Positions 34,414 to 44,521 of a stretch of 64,000 bases of DNA are shown here, in pieces; position 1 is the stretch's first letter; each line of letters starts with the position of its first letter. The position numbers and the translations under genes are program-made. This stretch comes from Ceratobasidium sp. AG-K. Lineage: Eukaryota > Basidiomycota > Agaricomycetes > Cantharellales > Ceratobasidiaceae. The notes under the pieces were generated by a model. It was not told where the DNA came from. It did not search any database and saw only the letters and a program-made list of their open reading frames with translations. The stretch covers positions 1,075,001-1,139,000 of the forward strand of contig JAWNGF010000013.1 in NCBI GenBank assembly GCA_037039685.1, written 5' to 3'.

Positions 34414-36925
34414 ATGGGATATAATCATCGACAAGTCTGGTTTGCGCAACTGGCCCGGTTCGTGGGGTTCCCCACACTCACGCTCGCGTTGATCCTCCGC
34501 CTCGCCGGCGCGCTCAATGCGAGCCCCGAGCTACTCGAGTCCACGCTGATTACAGTCCTGCTCTACTTTCTCGCCATACCCACCTTTTGGTCCATTCGGA
34601 ACGTTCTCTCGACCACCCACCAATCACGCGAAGCAGCCAAACTCGGCGGAACTGTGATCCCCCGCGTCCGAGGTCGCTGGCCCGGAAACGTCGACATCAT
34701 GTTCAGGCAAGTCCCCACACACGCACCTAAACGCAACTAACCCACCGCAGGATGGTCACCTCGCTCCACACGGGCTACGTTGGCGAACGCAAGTACCCAC
34801 TCGCCCGCACCCTCAGCCGCTGACACACACACCCAGTGATCGACGAATTATCAAAAGAATACGGACATACGTTTAATCTCCGTTTTCTCTGGGCTGATAT
34901 GGCAAGTGTAGCGCGGTGGCGAGGACGCGTGCTGAGGATTTGCAGATTGTGACGGTGGATCATGAAGTCATCAAGTTTGTGCTCGCGACTGGGTTCGCCT
35001 CGTTTAGCAAGGGTCCGAAGCAGCAGGCCCGGCTCGAGAGGTATGGTTCTCGGAGATCATTGGCCGTTTGTTCATTCGTGTAGTTTCTTGGGTGATGGGA
35101 TATTCAACCGGGATGGGGACTTGTGGAAATTCGTGAGTCGAGTCGTCGTGTATACTTCATTCTCATGACCACGCTCGTAGCACCGAAATATGACTCGGCC
35201 GTTCTTTGTCCGCGAGCGAGTCACGGACTTTGACTTGTTCGACCGGTACACTCAGAAACTCATCGGGCGCATTGCCGAACATGCGGACCAAGGCGTGGCG
35301 ATGGACCTCCAGGACCTATTCGTACGGACTCTATCCCCAGCACATCTCGCGACTCATGATTGTCCCCACAGGCCCGACTAACGATGGACGCAGCAGGCGA
35401 ATTCCTGTTCAGCAGCACATCCATCAACTCGCTCGACATGGACCTCCCCATCGCCGGCAAGGCCAAAATCGGACCGCGCGGGACAGCCGTGGAAAGCATG
35501 TACGGCGGATTCGTAAACGCGTTCGACGAAGTTCAAGTGTTGATTCCCGTTCGGGGCCGGATGGGACCGTATATCTGGCCGTTGGTCGAGATGCGGGGGG
35601 ACAAGGCCAAGAAGCACCGGAGGGTGATTGATGCGTGGTTGCAGGTGAGTTGATTGGTGCGGGAGTGGGCGGGTATTGATGGGAATAGCCGTTGTTGGAT
35701 TCGGCGTTTGACCGACGGCGCGAGTATGTGAATGCGGGTGGTAACGCCAAGGCCCCGGCAGGCGAGACGTTTCTGGATGACTTGGTGTCCAGTACAGACG
35801 GTGAGTCCCGCGCTGCTCACATGACCGCGCTAACCCGGCGCAGACCGGACGCTCATTGCCGACGAACTGGTGAACATCCTGCTGGCCGCACGGGACACGG
35901 CAAGTCCGCAGCTTCTGCCCAGACGTGCGCTGATGGATTCACAGACGGCCGCACTGCTTACGTTTACGGTGTATTTGTTTACGCAACATCCCGAGGTGCT
36001 GGCCAAGCTCCGAACAGAAGTCTTGGAGCATGTGGGTGCGGGGGCACCGACGTATGAGCAGGTCAAGGGGATGAAGTATAGTACGTAAGATTACTCGCTA
36101 CGACGATCCGCTCATCTCTTCCTCCATATGACTATGCTGAACTCGTGACTGTTCCGAATCCCGACGCATACAGTGCGCGCAGTCCTCAACGAAACACTCC
36201 GGCTCTTCCCACCAGTCCCAATCAACGAACGTGCCTCGACCTCGGCGGTCGTAATCCCAACGATCCAAGGCGGCCTCTACGTCCCCCCAAACACGCAGGT
36301 CCTGTACTCGCCTCTTTTGATGCAGCGCAGGACCGACCTGTGGGGGCCCGACGCCAACGTGTTTGACCCCGATCGGTGGTTGGACGACCGGAACCGGGCG
36401 TTTCTGGCTGACCCGATGCGGTTTGTGCCGTTTAATGCTGGGCCGCGGATCGTGAGTGGGATTCGCTGTTCGCATGGCGCTTGTTGATGTCCTTTCTTCC
36501 TCGTCTTTATGACTGGACGACGCTCTTCTGTGATGGATCTCATCTTTTCCTCCTGGCATCTGACACACGTTTACACATTTTCTCGCCATCGGACACAATC
36601 ACTCGTTGGATACTGACACTTGACGACACGGCTGACACTGGACGACGCTAGTGCCTGGGACAGCAATTTGCACTCCACGAAGCGTCGTTTGTCCTCGTCC
36701 GGCTACTGCAGCGGTTCGAGCGATTCGACCTGGCGATGGAGGCAGCCCCGGCCGGGTGTGCGCCCCCCGCCGAATGGAGCGGTGCAGAGGGACGTAAAGG
36801 CTTTGAGCGAGTGTGGCCGAAGAATGCAGTGACGTTGTATGCCAAGGTACGTACTGACTCGACTCGCGAGCCGTGCTGATGACTCGTAGGGCGGGATGTG
36901 GGTCAAGGCGCACAAGGCGCAATGA
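34414..36925 (+). CDS. Cytochrome P450, CYP63-like, copy 2 (four GC-AG introns)
   Basis: Thirteen exons (first 34414-34706, last 36890-36925) give 588 residues in a single frame. The N-terminal anchor is LARFVGFPTLTLALILRLAG followed by STLITVLLYFLAIPTF, then RVRGRWPGNVDIMF. The I-helix is ILLAARDTTAALLTF, the ExxR helix is NETLRLFPPVP, and the heme loop is FNAGPRICLGQQF with the Cys right after an intron, as in copy 1. Predicted role is ER monooxygenase of the CYP63 type (hydrocarbon or aromatic hydroxylation), inferred from the family. Introns 34707-34750, 34789-34836, 34902-34945 and 35900-35944 all start GCAAGT and end AG; each is forced by the frame and by paralogue alignment. The other eight are GT-AG. 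Copy 1 has GT at the four homologous sites. The coding sequence is markedly richer in GC at third positions than copy 1. Confidence 0.88.
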
Positions 36926-37457
36926 ACACGGCATTCAATACAACAAAGGCAATAACGCATAGCCTAGGGAATAGGATTCCGTAACGGGGTGGAGTAGTAT
37001 AGTACCGGCGTAATCGCCACAGAGGGTCCGAATTTGTAATAATATGTACATCATGCGTTTAAAAGCCCGCGTGAGCAAGTTTTTCAGTGAACCACCACCC
37101 GGTGAACTTTTCGACTCTGAATGTCCAGCAAGAAGAAATCGAGCTGTAGAGCCCAATCTATGAGCGCAGGCCTTTTCTGGTGAGTTGGATTGAATCATTT
37201 GGTGGGCTTGTTGGGTCGGGTCTTGTTGGGGAGGGACTATTGCTGGTGGTTGCTCTCAAATTCTCATTTGCGGGGTGGATCTTGCCCGTCTTGTGTTCCG
37301 TCCACCACCTCGAGCCCACACTTGTCGCTGCCTTTGTTCCACAATGCTGACTCGACCATAGCTTTTCGAAAGTACAGCGTCGTATCCAGCCCACGCCGCT
37401 TCTCGTCCTCCTCGTCTCGTCGGACCGCCCCCCTTAGAGCCAGTCCATTCCAGCACA
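36926..37457. other. Intergenic region between P450 copy 2 and the intronless gene
   Basis: No gene seen. It contains the P450 3' flank and the upstream region of the next gene. The minus-strand open frames here lack any motif. Confidence 0.4.
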
Positions 37458-39008
37458 ATGCACGGCCTCAAGACCCCCACCTTTCTCGGCCTCAGCTCCT
37501 CGTCCCGCCCCGCCTCGCCCGCTCCCCAAACCTCTCCCCCCGGTGCGCCCATTGTGGCCCCAACACCCGTCACTCCCCTCGAGCTCTCCGAACCCCGTCG
37601 TCCGCTGGGCAAACTCCATCTGCCCTTTCGCCGTGCCTCGCCCTCTCCGTCGCCCGCTCCTCTGGTGGACAAGCCGGCCGGATCCAACTACCTCGACGCC
37701 CTCGCACTTCGCATCTCCGAAGCAGCAGGCAAAGCACTCGCCTCTCCCCCAACCCACAACTCGGATGGACTGTTGTTGTCCGGACGACGACCGCTCCCAG
37801 CCGGACGGGGAAAATCCCTCGGCCAGCTCATCCACAATGAAATCAACGCCGCTGCTCTCGGGGGCAACGACCTCTTGCGCGCCAGCCTCCGTGCTCTCCA
37901 CCGCCCTCTCAACGTATTGTTGACCAACGTCAGCGGCCTCGTCGCCCCCCTCGTCGTATCCGCCCCTTCCAACGTCCTCGCCCCAACCAGCGGGTGGGTA
38001 GGCAATGGCGCCCCCCAGGCACACGCACTCGGCCTCGCGACCCTCGTCGGCGAACTCCTCGAGGCCCTCGAGTCCCTGCCTGCAGACTGCGCCCGGGTCG
38101 GAGGCGAGGGCCTACGCGCGATCAAAGAAGGCCTCGAGGGCGTCATCAAGCGCGTGGTCAACCCCGTGCTCAGCGCCGTCCGAACAGAGCTCGGCGCGCT
38201 CGTCGATGCGCTCGAGGCTGTCCCCGTGTTGGCGAAAAAGGACGCCCATCCGGCGTTGAGTGCGCTTCAGGGGGCGATGCCATGCGCTATTCGGGTGTAT
38301 TCGAGGATCGCGAGTGTTCCGGGGGCGGTTGTCCAAGGAACCTTGGCGACGTGCGAGATTGCGATTGTGTGGAGGGCGATGGTCGCATTGGCTCATCGGC
38401 CCATCACCGAGAAAACCTCGCCCGAGTCCACAAAGAGTAGCAAACCCCCATCGATAGGCAAGGCACTTGGAAAAACTCAATCGTCCTCGTCGATCGGATC
38501 GTCGGCCGTCCCAGCTTCGCTCACCAAGCGTCTCACCCCACCCAACACACCCCCAGCCCGCTTTGGCCTGCTCGCACCCTCGCGTCCGCCCACTCCACCC
38601 AGCTCGCTCTCCCCAGCTGCTCAACTCGCCCACGACGCACGCACCGTCGTCGGGTTGCTAGACGCTCTACCCAAACCAGCGGGAGACGACGCACGGGAAG
38701 CCGTCGTGGAAGCATTCGACGCCCTACGCGCACTCGCCGAACTGTTCACCCTCCTCGCCTCTCCCCTCGACACGGGCGCCATCATCCGTCTCGTCGACGG
38801 TGAAGAACTCCCGGCGCTCGTCGTCCTCCCCGCCGTCCTCCGCGGAAAGAGCGTAGCCTCGTTGTTGGAGATTAGTGAGAGCGAGTACAGGGAGAGGTGT
38901 TTGGCTGGATTCGGGAGGGCCGAGGCGAGTGAGGATGCGGTTGTTGCCGCGGTGATTCCAAGGGTTGATGGGTGGGTGAGGGGGTGGTTGGAGGGCAGGG
39001 CCGAGTGA
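37458..39008 (+). CDS. Intronless gene for an uncharacterised Ser/Pro/Ala-rich protein
   Basis: One uninterrupted frame of 516 residues starts at ATG 37458. I do not recognise the family. Residues 1-90 are Ser/Pro-rich and probably disordered. Residues about 95-320 are helical (YLDALALRISEAAGKALA, LLRASLRALHRPLNVLL, LGLATLVGELLEALESLP). A second Ser/Pro-rich linker (SSSSIGSSAVPASL) follows, then a helical C-terminal domain (AQLAHDARTVVGLLDALP, EAFDALRALAELFTLL). There is no signal peptide or clear membrane segment. It lacks introns in a neighbourhood of intron-dense genes and uses strongly C-ending codons. Those traits fit a highly expressed or retroposed gene, but no poly-A tail or target-site duplication is evident. 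Long antisense frames over it are shadows of its GC-rich codon use. Confidence 0.75.
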   Translation: MHGLKTPTFLGLSSSSRPASPAPQTSPPGAPIVAPTPVTPLELSEPRRPLGKLHLPFRRASPSPSPAPLVDKPAGSNYLDALALRISEAAGKALASPPTHNSDGLLLSGRRPLPAGRGKSLGQLIHNEINAAALGGNDLLRASLRALHRPLNVLLTNVSGLVAPLVVSAPSNVLAPTSGWVGNGAPQAHALGLATLVGELLEALESLPADCARVGGEGLRAIKEGLEGVIKRVVNPVLSAVRTELGALVDALEAVPVLAKKDAHPALSALQGAMPCAIRVYSRIASVPGAVVQGTLATCEIAIVWRAMVALAHRPITEKTSPESTKSSKPPSIGKALGKTQSSSSIGSSAVPASLTKRLTPPNTPPARFGLLAPSRPPTPPSSLSPAAQLAHDARTVVGLLDALPKPAGDDAREAVVEAFDALRALAELFTLLASPLDTGAIIRLVDGEELPALVVLPAVLRGKSVASLLEISESEYRERCLAGFGRAEASEDAVVAAVIPRVDGWVRGWLEGRAE

Positions 39009-40075
39009 ATACATGCTAGTTGGATAGGAAGTTTTGGTGTGTTGTGTTGGAAGGAGGTTGACCAAAGGATGTTTGTAAACGGACAGTCGCATAGATTGTT
39101 TACTAGATGGTTTCGAACAAGTCTTCATGAATGGATTGTTTTCGTATTTCGTGGTGTTGCAGAGGATGGCCAAAGAATATGGGCCCACTGGGGAGAAGTC
39201 TATGCGAACGCGAACTCTAGGCCCGCAACCAATCGCGAGGCGGCCTTTTTACGACTTGGAACGAGGACACAACGGTGCATATAATTTTGTTCAGGCTCAA
39301 ATCCTATACTCGGCACGAGCCAGCGAGACCACTTTTTTCAAACTCATCTCACAACAATACCCTGGCAGTTGAAACACACAGTCAATAGACCCCGCGCTCG
39401 TTTTTGACAAAGGAGAGTGGCAGGCCGCGTCACACTGCACCTCTACGAACAAGACAGCTCGAGTTCTTGAGATGGCTTGCCAGATTGGTAAATCTCGACT
39501 CGAGAATGACGTCGCTGTTTCCTCTTTGAGCCAGTGGCAGGAAAATCCTACTGGCGCTCGTAGTAATTTGCTCCGTTTTGAGAGTATTGATCTCTACTGA
39601 GTGTATGCCGGTCCCATGGTCCCTCGGCAACTTTGATGACGTTGGGTTTTATATCATTTCGTTGGGCATTTTGGATATGCGTTTGTCGAGCCAAGTGAGG
39701 ACGGTGTAGAGTATAGTTTTGCGGGATTCGAGTGGATGGCGCGAGTGTGAGTGAGAGTCATCTGGTCGTATACTCGATGCTCAAACGTGATTGTATTAAT
39801 TACGACAAAGCGAGAAAAGTTGACTGGTCCAAGGCCGGCATGCCCGAGTCCAGGGCACCATCATCAATCCATGCTCGACGCCATGTGCCAAGAAATGTGG
39901 AAGAGCCGGTTGCCATTACAGTCATATTGGGAATTCTCGGTATAACAGACGCGAAAAGTGTGCTCGAGTGTCACTGCTCTCTCTCTCCTCCCTTGTCGTG
40001 TGCTGAATGTGAGTTTTGCAGTGATACAGACGCGTCAAGATCTCATCCAACGCACACATAGCACCTTGATTGAAT
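39009..40075. other. Intergenic region, no supported gene
   Basis: It contains the 3' flank of the intronless gene and the upstream region of the AA9 gene. No coding or RNA signal seen. Confidence 0.4.
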
Positions 40076-41191
40076 ATGGTCACCCCTAGCTTCGTCGCTC
40101 TTTTAGCCTCGGCTTCACTCGTTGCGGGTCATGTTATCATTACGGATGTTGTCATCAACGGCGTGCACTATCCTGGTACCAAGGTTAGTCGTCGAGTGGA
40201 TGTTCGAGTGGATGCTGACCCGGTCCACAGAGCATCATTACTCCTGAAAACGACGCTTCGCCAGTCCGTGGCATCCCCGAGTTCTTTGTCAAATACGACA
40301 ACGTCGGCTCAACGTGAGTATTCAACAGGCGCATTGACAGGCACTCATCGTTACCTAGCGATGTTGCTTGCTCAGCGGCCGGATACCTGGGCCGCAAGTT
40401 GACTCCCGAAGTTCCCGCCGGTGGCCAGGTTGGAATCCGCTGGGGTGGCGAGGGAGGCCCAGACGGCAGGCAGTGGCCTTACCCTGAAGGGCCTATTGTC
40501 GCCTACTTGGCGTCTTGCAACGGAAACTGCTCCGAGTTCATCCCTACGACCGCCCAGTTCTTCAAGATTTACGAGGAAGGTCTCGACACCTCCCAAAAGC
40601 CCAATGCGGCCGGCAATGACCATACTCCGGCTGGACAGGGCTTGTGGGCGCAAAACAGGATTCAGTACGAAGATAGCTGGAGCTGGGTGACCATTCCTGA
40701 AGACATCAAGGCTGGCGAATATCTCCTTCGACATGAGCTCATCGCGCTGCATGGAGCCAACAACGCTGAGCAAGGTGCTGAATACGTAAGCTGTCACCCT
40801 GTCTCGTCGGTTTCATTTGTCAACTGGCATTTGTTAGTATCCCGGCTGCATTCAGATCAAGGTCACGGGTGGAGGAGACGCGTCGCCTGCGACCACTCCT
40901 GCCAATAAGCTCTACTCTTACGCCGACGGCCTCGTCGACATCTACAGCCCCGCCCCTGGTGGAATCGAGAGCTACACGATCCCCGGACCTCCTCTGGTAT
41001 GCATTTCGAATCAAACCTTGCTTTCTCTGTACTCATCTAGTTCCCATTAGTACAAGTCGGGCGGTTCCTCGAACCCCGCTCCTAGCTCCAACGAGCCCGC
41101 CTCCAGTGACCCCACGAGTGCCGAGGAGCCCGCTACTAACCAAGACGACGACCTCCACTTCCAGCGAGGCAAAGCGCGCCGCTTGCCGTAG
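40076..41191 (+). CDS. AA9-family (GH61-like) secreted protein with an incomplete copper brace
   Basis: Five exons (40076-40183, 40231-40313, 40359-40785, 40838-40996, 41051-41191) give 305 residues, all GT-AG. The signal peptide MVTPSFVALLASASLVAG ends just before His19, the expected N-terminal copper ligand. AA9 landmarks are PAGGQVGIRWGG, GPIVAYLASCNGNCS, FFKIYEEGL, WSWVTIPEDIKAGEYLLRHE (His189, secondary sphere), Tyr207 (axial position), YPGCIQIKVTGGG and SYTIPGPPL. The second brace His, normally two residues before the Gly-Pro of the [SH]-H-x-G-P motif, is missing: the segment is W103-P-Y-P-E-G-P109. There is no His between His19 plus the nearby VHYP segment and residue 152. The usual Gln before the axial Tyr is Glu205. 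Canonical AA9 enzymes cleave cellulose or hemicellulose oxidatively; this one may be inactive or differently active. The C-terminus is a Ser/Pro/acidic tail without a CBM1. Confidence 0.85.
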
Positions 41192-44100
41192 TGTCGCCGA
41201 CGAGTCTCTACGAGCGCGCCCTTGCTGCTGCCGCCTCAAAACGCAGCTCTCACTGAGCACTGGTCGTTGCTTGTCCCTTCTTGGTTTCTGTCATGACTCG
41301 AATGCTATATACCCTTGTCCGTAACTTTGGGAGGTGGGGCCCCTTAACTCGGCTGGTAGCCGCTTTTATATTCTGCTGTGCTGGCTAGATGCGTTGTGAC
41401 TCTTGTCCTGGTACGAGCTTGTAATGCCGCATACATTTCCAATCCCACAGTTGATTTGATCAACTCCTCGGTCGCGTGCTGCTATATATTTCTCTGCAAA
41501 CTCCGTGTGGTTTGCTGAAAAAACTCATGATTCGGTCGAGTTTCACCTGGTTGGTTGAAGCACACTCTGCCGAAAGAAAGGCCGTTGAGCATCTCGTGCG
41601 GGCAGCTCGTCAGGAAAATGGGCCGAAAGAACACTCTCCGCCTGCCGCCGGTTATAACCCATGCCGTCAGTAACTGGTGGATGCATCCGTGCGCCGGCAC
41701 AGGGATGTGGGCCACCAACCGGGTACGTCCGGATATGACATGGTCTAATAGCCACTACAAAATAGTATTAATCCCGCTCTACCTTTTCTCGTTCTGCCCT
41801 GTCTTTTTCAATTGTCCTTGCTCACTTATCGTATTTCTACTACTATTCGCTATTTACTGTAATCTACTTGTTGTCACACCCATTACCATTCGTATTTGAC
41901 TTTGCCTTGAATCGAACACACGGCTTCGCGCGTGAGGCGCTCCACCGCGTGACCACGAGAGTATGAGATGGTTGTCCTGTGGTGGAATATATGCCGGCTC
42001 CAGAGCAATCCGTGATTTCAAATTGGCGTGCTGTTGCTGCAAGTCTCCTGCTTGCCCGATCAAGCAATGGGAATAAGTACAAATGTCAAAAATGAGGTGT
42101 AAGAATGGCCCAAGTATGCCGAGAGTACTACGATACGACGGATAGAGGTTGGTTTTTTCCAGAGGCTTGTCTGGCTACCCACAGCCAGTTGCAGCATAGC
42201 AGCATCCTCAACAAGTGGAGCTAACTTCGGTTGCAGCCAATATGCCACCAACTTGGCGCCGATGCCTAACCTGCCGCACGAGCCGCCGCATATATCCGTC
42301 ATGTGATTTTCCCGACGGCCTATTGTGCCGACGTTTCGACCTGTGAGCCGTCCGTGCCCTACAATACAATAAAACGTCGGCGGCCCGGATGCATGCGCCC
42401 CATCCATTTACTTTATTCATTAGTCTCGCCAGTAGGAATTCTAACCGCGTACCTCATATATCAAGAGGAGCAGAGTAGTTGGGCACCGCCAGTATATGGC
42501 GGACAAATTTAGGATTGAAACAGCCGCAAATAATTCAGTGGTAGCTGGGATGCAACCCAACCCGAAGCGGGTCCAAGCAAGCGCCAATCCGACATTTGCA
42601 GCGCAACTTCTTTTCGGGAGTTACCACGTGCGGTTCCAAAGCTAGCGCAGGGGTGTGTGCATTGTGCTCAGAAGCTGCACGAGCGTTGATTACAACAAGG
42701 ACGAGGTCACGATGCCCCCAAGTCACGAGGCATATATCTAGCATGTTTTTGTGCAAAGGCAAGCCTAGGGGTAAGATTGGCACGTAAAAAACGGACTTTG
42801 TACTCTTAGAGATATGCAGGCAAGTTATTGCCTCTGGGAAAAGTCCAACGAAAAGTCCAGACTTTCAGCCCGACTGGACCGCCTGATCTGCGGGCAATAA
42901 CTCCCAACCAATTTTGGCCTCGTGGCGCGGGCATTTTGAATGGGTGGTTATTAGCGAGTGAGCTACATTCGGTGTGGATACTATTCTAGGAGGACGGCGC
43001 AACCTACTGTATTTTCACAGCTGCTGTTCGGATACATCAGATGACCAGGCTATGCCATATATATTTGGAGCTACGTTATGGACGGATGATGGGCGGCGTC
43101 CCAGTTGGGCTAGTGAAAGCCCACGTGCTTTGCCCAAGGTGGTTGGTCCGTGGTGAGCCAGGCTGGGGTAAGCCAAGTTCGCCTGTCAATGTTGATTTTT
43201 GATTCCTCGAAATGGTATAGCCCAAGTTTTAAGTTTGCAGCAACCGATGAGTTTGGTGGGTTCAGGACCCCTCGAGCGCTAAATACACAGACCCGCCCGT
43301 TCAGAATGCGAGCTCGGTCCCTGCAGTTCACCTTGGAATCCTATGACTTGGCTTGAAGTTGGGTGGGGGTTTGCCATAAAGCTTCGTGCGCTTACCAATC
43401 AGTCCAATCCAATCAATCCACAACAACCAGAAACCCCTCACCTACGCAGCCACGTCGCCGACGGTTGTACCCTTGTATGATTTCCTGCCTGACTATTTAT
43501 GTTCGCGACCATCCCCTCGTATAATCTCTATGCTTAACACTTTGCCACTAACAAACGAGCTTGTGGTATTAACCTTTCTGGGGCTAGTCGACACCGCTGA
43601 CGAACTCGGCATACTTTCCATTCATTGTTTCGCATGAGCTCACTTTTCTATTTTTTAAACTTAGCTTAGTGAATGGCTTCCTAGGATAGGACGCTGATTG
43701 CGTTCGCTAACGCTGAGAAAACCTTGCGCTGCGTCCGAAATCACTTGGGTCGACGGACACTCCACACGCTTGGCGTTTTTTCCGGATACTCACTCGAAAC
43801 CTAGGTAGAATACCATGGTTATTATCTATTCACACCTATGTCGCCCTAACCTAGCCCTTATACTGGGGGGTGGCCGATTACCCTGCCTGCAGGCCACTCT
43901 TGACCATGGAGGACAGGGACTCCAAGTAAGTTCTTCACCATAGCAATACATTCGATTAATACAAGAGGTGGAATGGCACAGACATACAGCCAAAACATAC
44001 AGTGCTCCAAGTCTTTACCAAGGAAGCACAAAACACACTCCTGCCTCGACCCCTATCCAAACGATGCGGTGCCTCGATGGGCCAGGGTAACAAGGCACGT

Positions 44101-44263
44101 GGTATAAAATGAGTGTATGACCAAGTAATCCCAACTCGGTTTTATGGCTTGTGACGAGAAGATCCGGTGAACGGTATGCTTAGTAATGTACGGCCCTCTA
44201 TCGCAGAACATATCCTCACATTTTAAATATTTCCCCCTAGGAATCGTTGCTCCCTATTGGAAC
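41192..44263. other. Gene-poor region, first part
   Basis: No frame longer than about 120 codons and none with a recognisable motif or splice partners. Nothing RNA-like was seen. It begins with the 3' flank of the AA9 gene. Confidence 0.4.
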
Positions 44264-44521
44264 TCAGCGATATAGGGACCTTAGTAGCGGAGCGGGAGCT
44301 CCACCGACTGGCGGCGGGGGAACGACAAGCTCAAACTCGGCTAGATGTTCGGGTGGTTCGGAATAGCTTGATTTTATCACAATCACTACGAGCGCGATGG
44401 TTGTAGCTAGCGGCCACTTAATGACAGGCACCAGCAGCGAAAGGAGAAGAACATGAAACATGCCGGCAAGGCACAAGCTAGGGATAGGGAAGGGTCTTGT
44501 GGTAAAGGAGGAGTTGGTCAT
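44264..44521 (-). CDS. Possible small membrane protein (85 residues)
   Basis: A single ATG-started frame carries two hydrophobic stretches (CLAGMFHVLLLSLLVPVI and WPLATTIALVVIVI), then an acidic segment and a Pro-rich tail (ELVVPPPPVGGAP). The amphipathic order looks protein-like, but there is no homologue I recognise, no promoter evidence, and one such frame is expected by chance in several kilobases. Confidence 0.25.
   Translation of the reverse strand: MTNSSFTTRPFPIPSLCLAGMFHVLLLSLLVPVIKWPLATTIALVVIVIKSSYSEPPEHLAEFELVVPPPPVGGAPAPLLRSLYR

Noticed and set aside
37256..38633. Long antisense frames over the intronless gene
   Set aside because: They are shadows of its GC-rich third positions on the coding strand.
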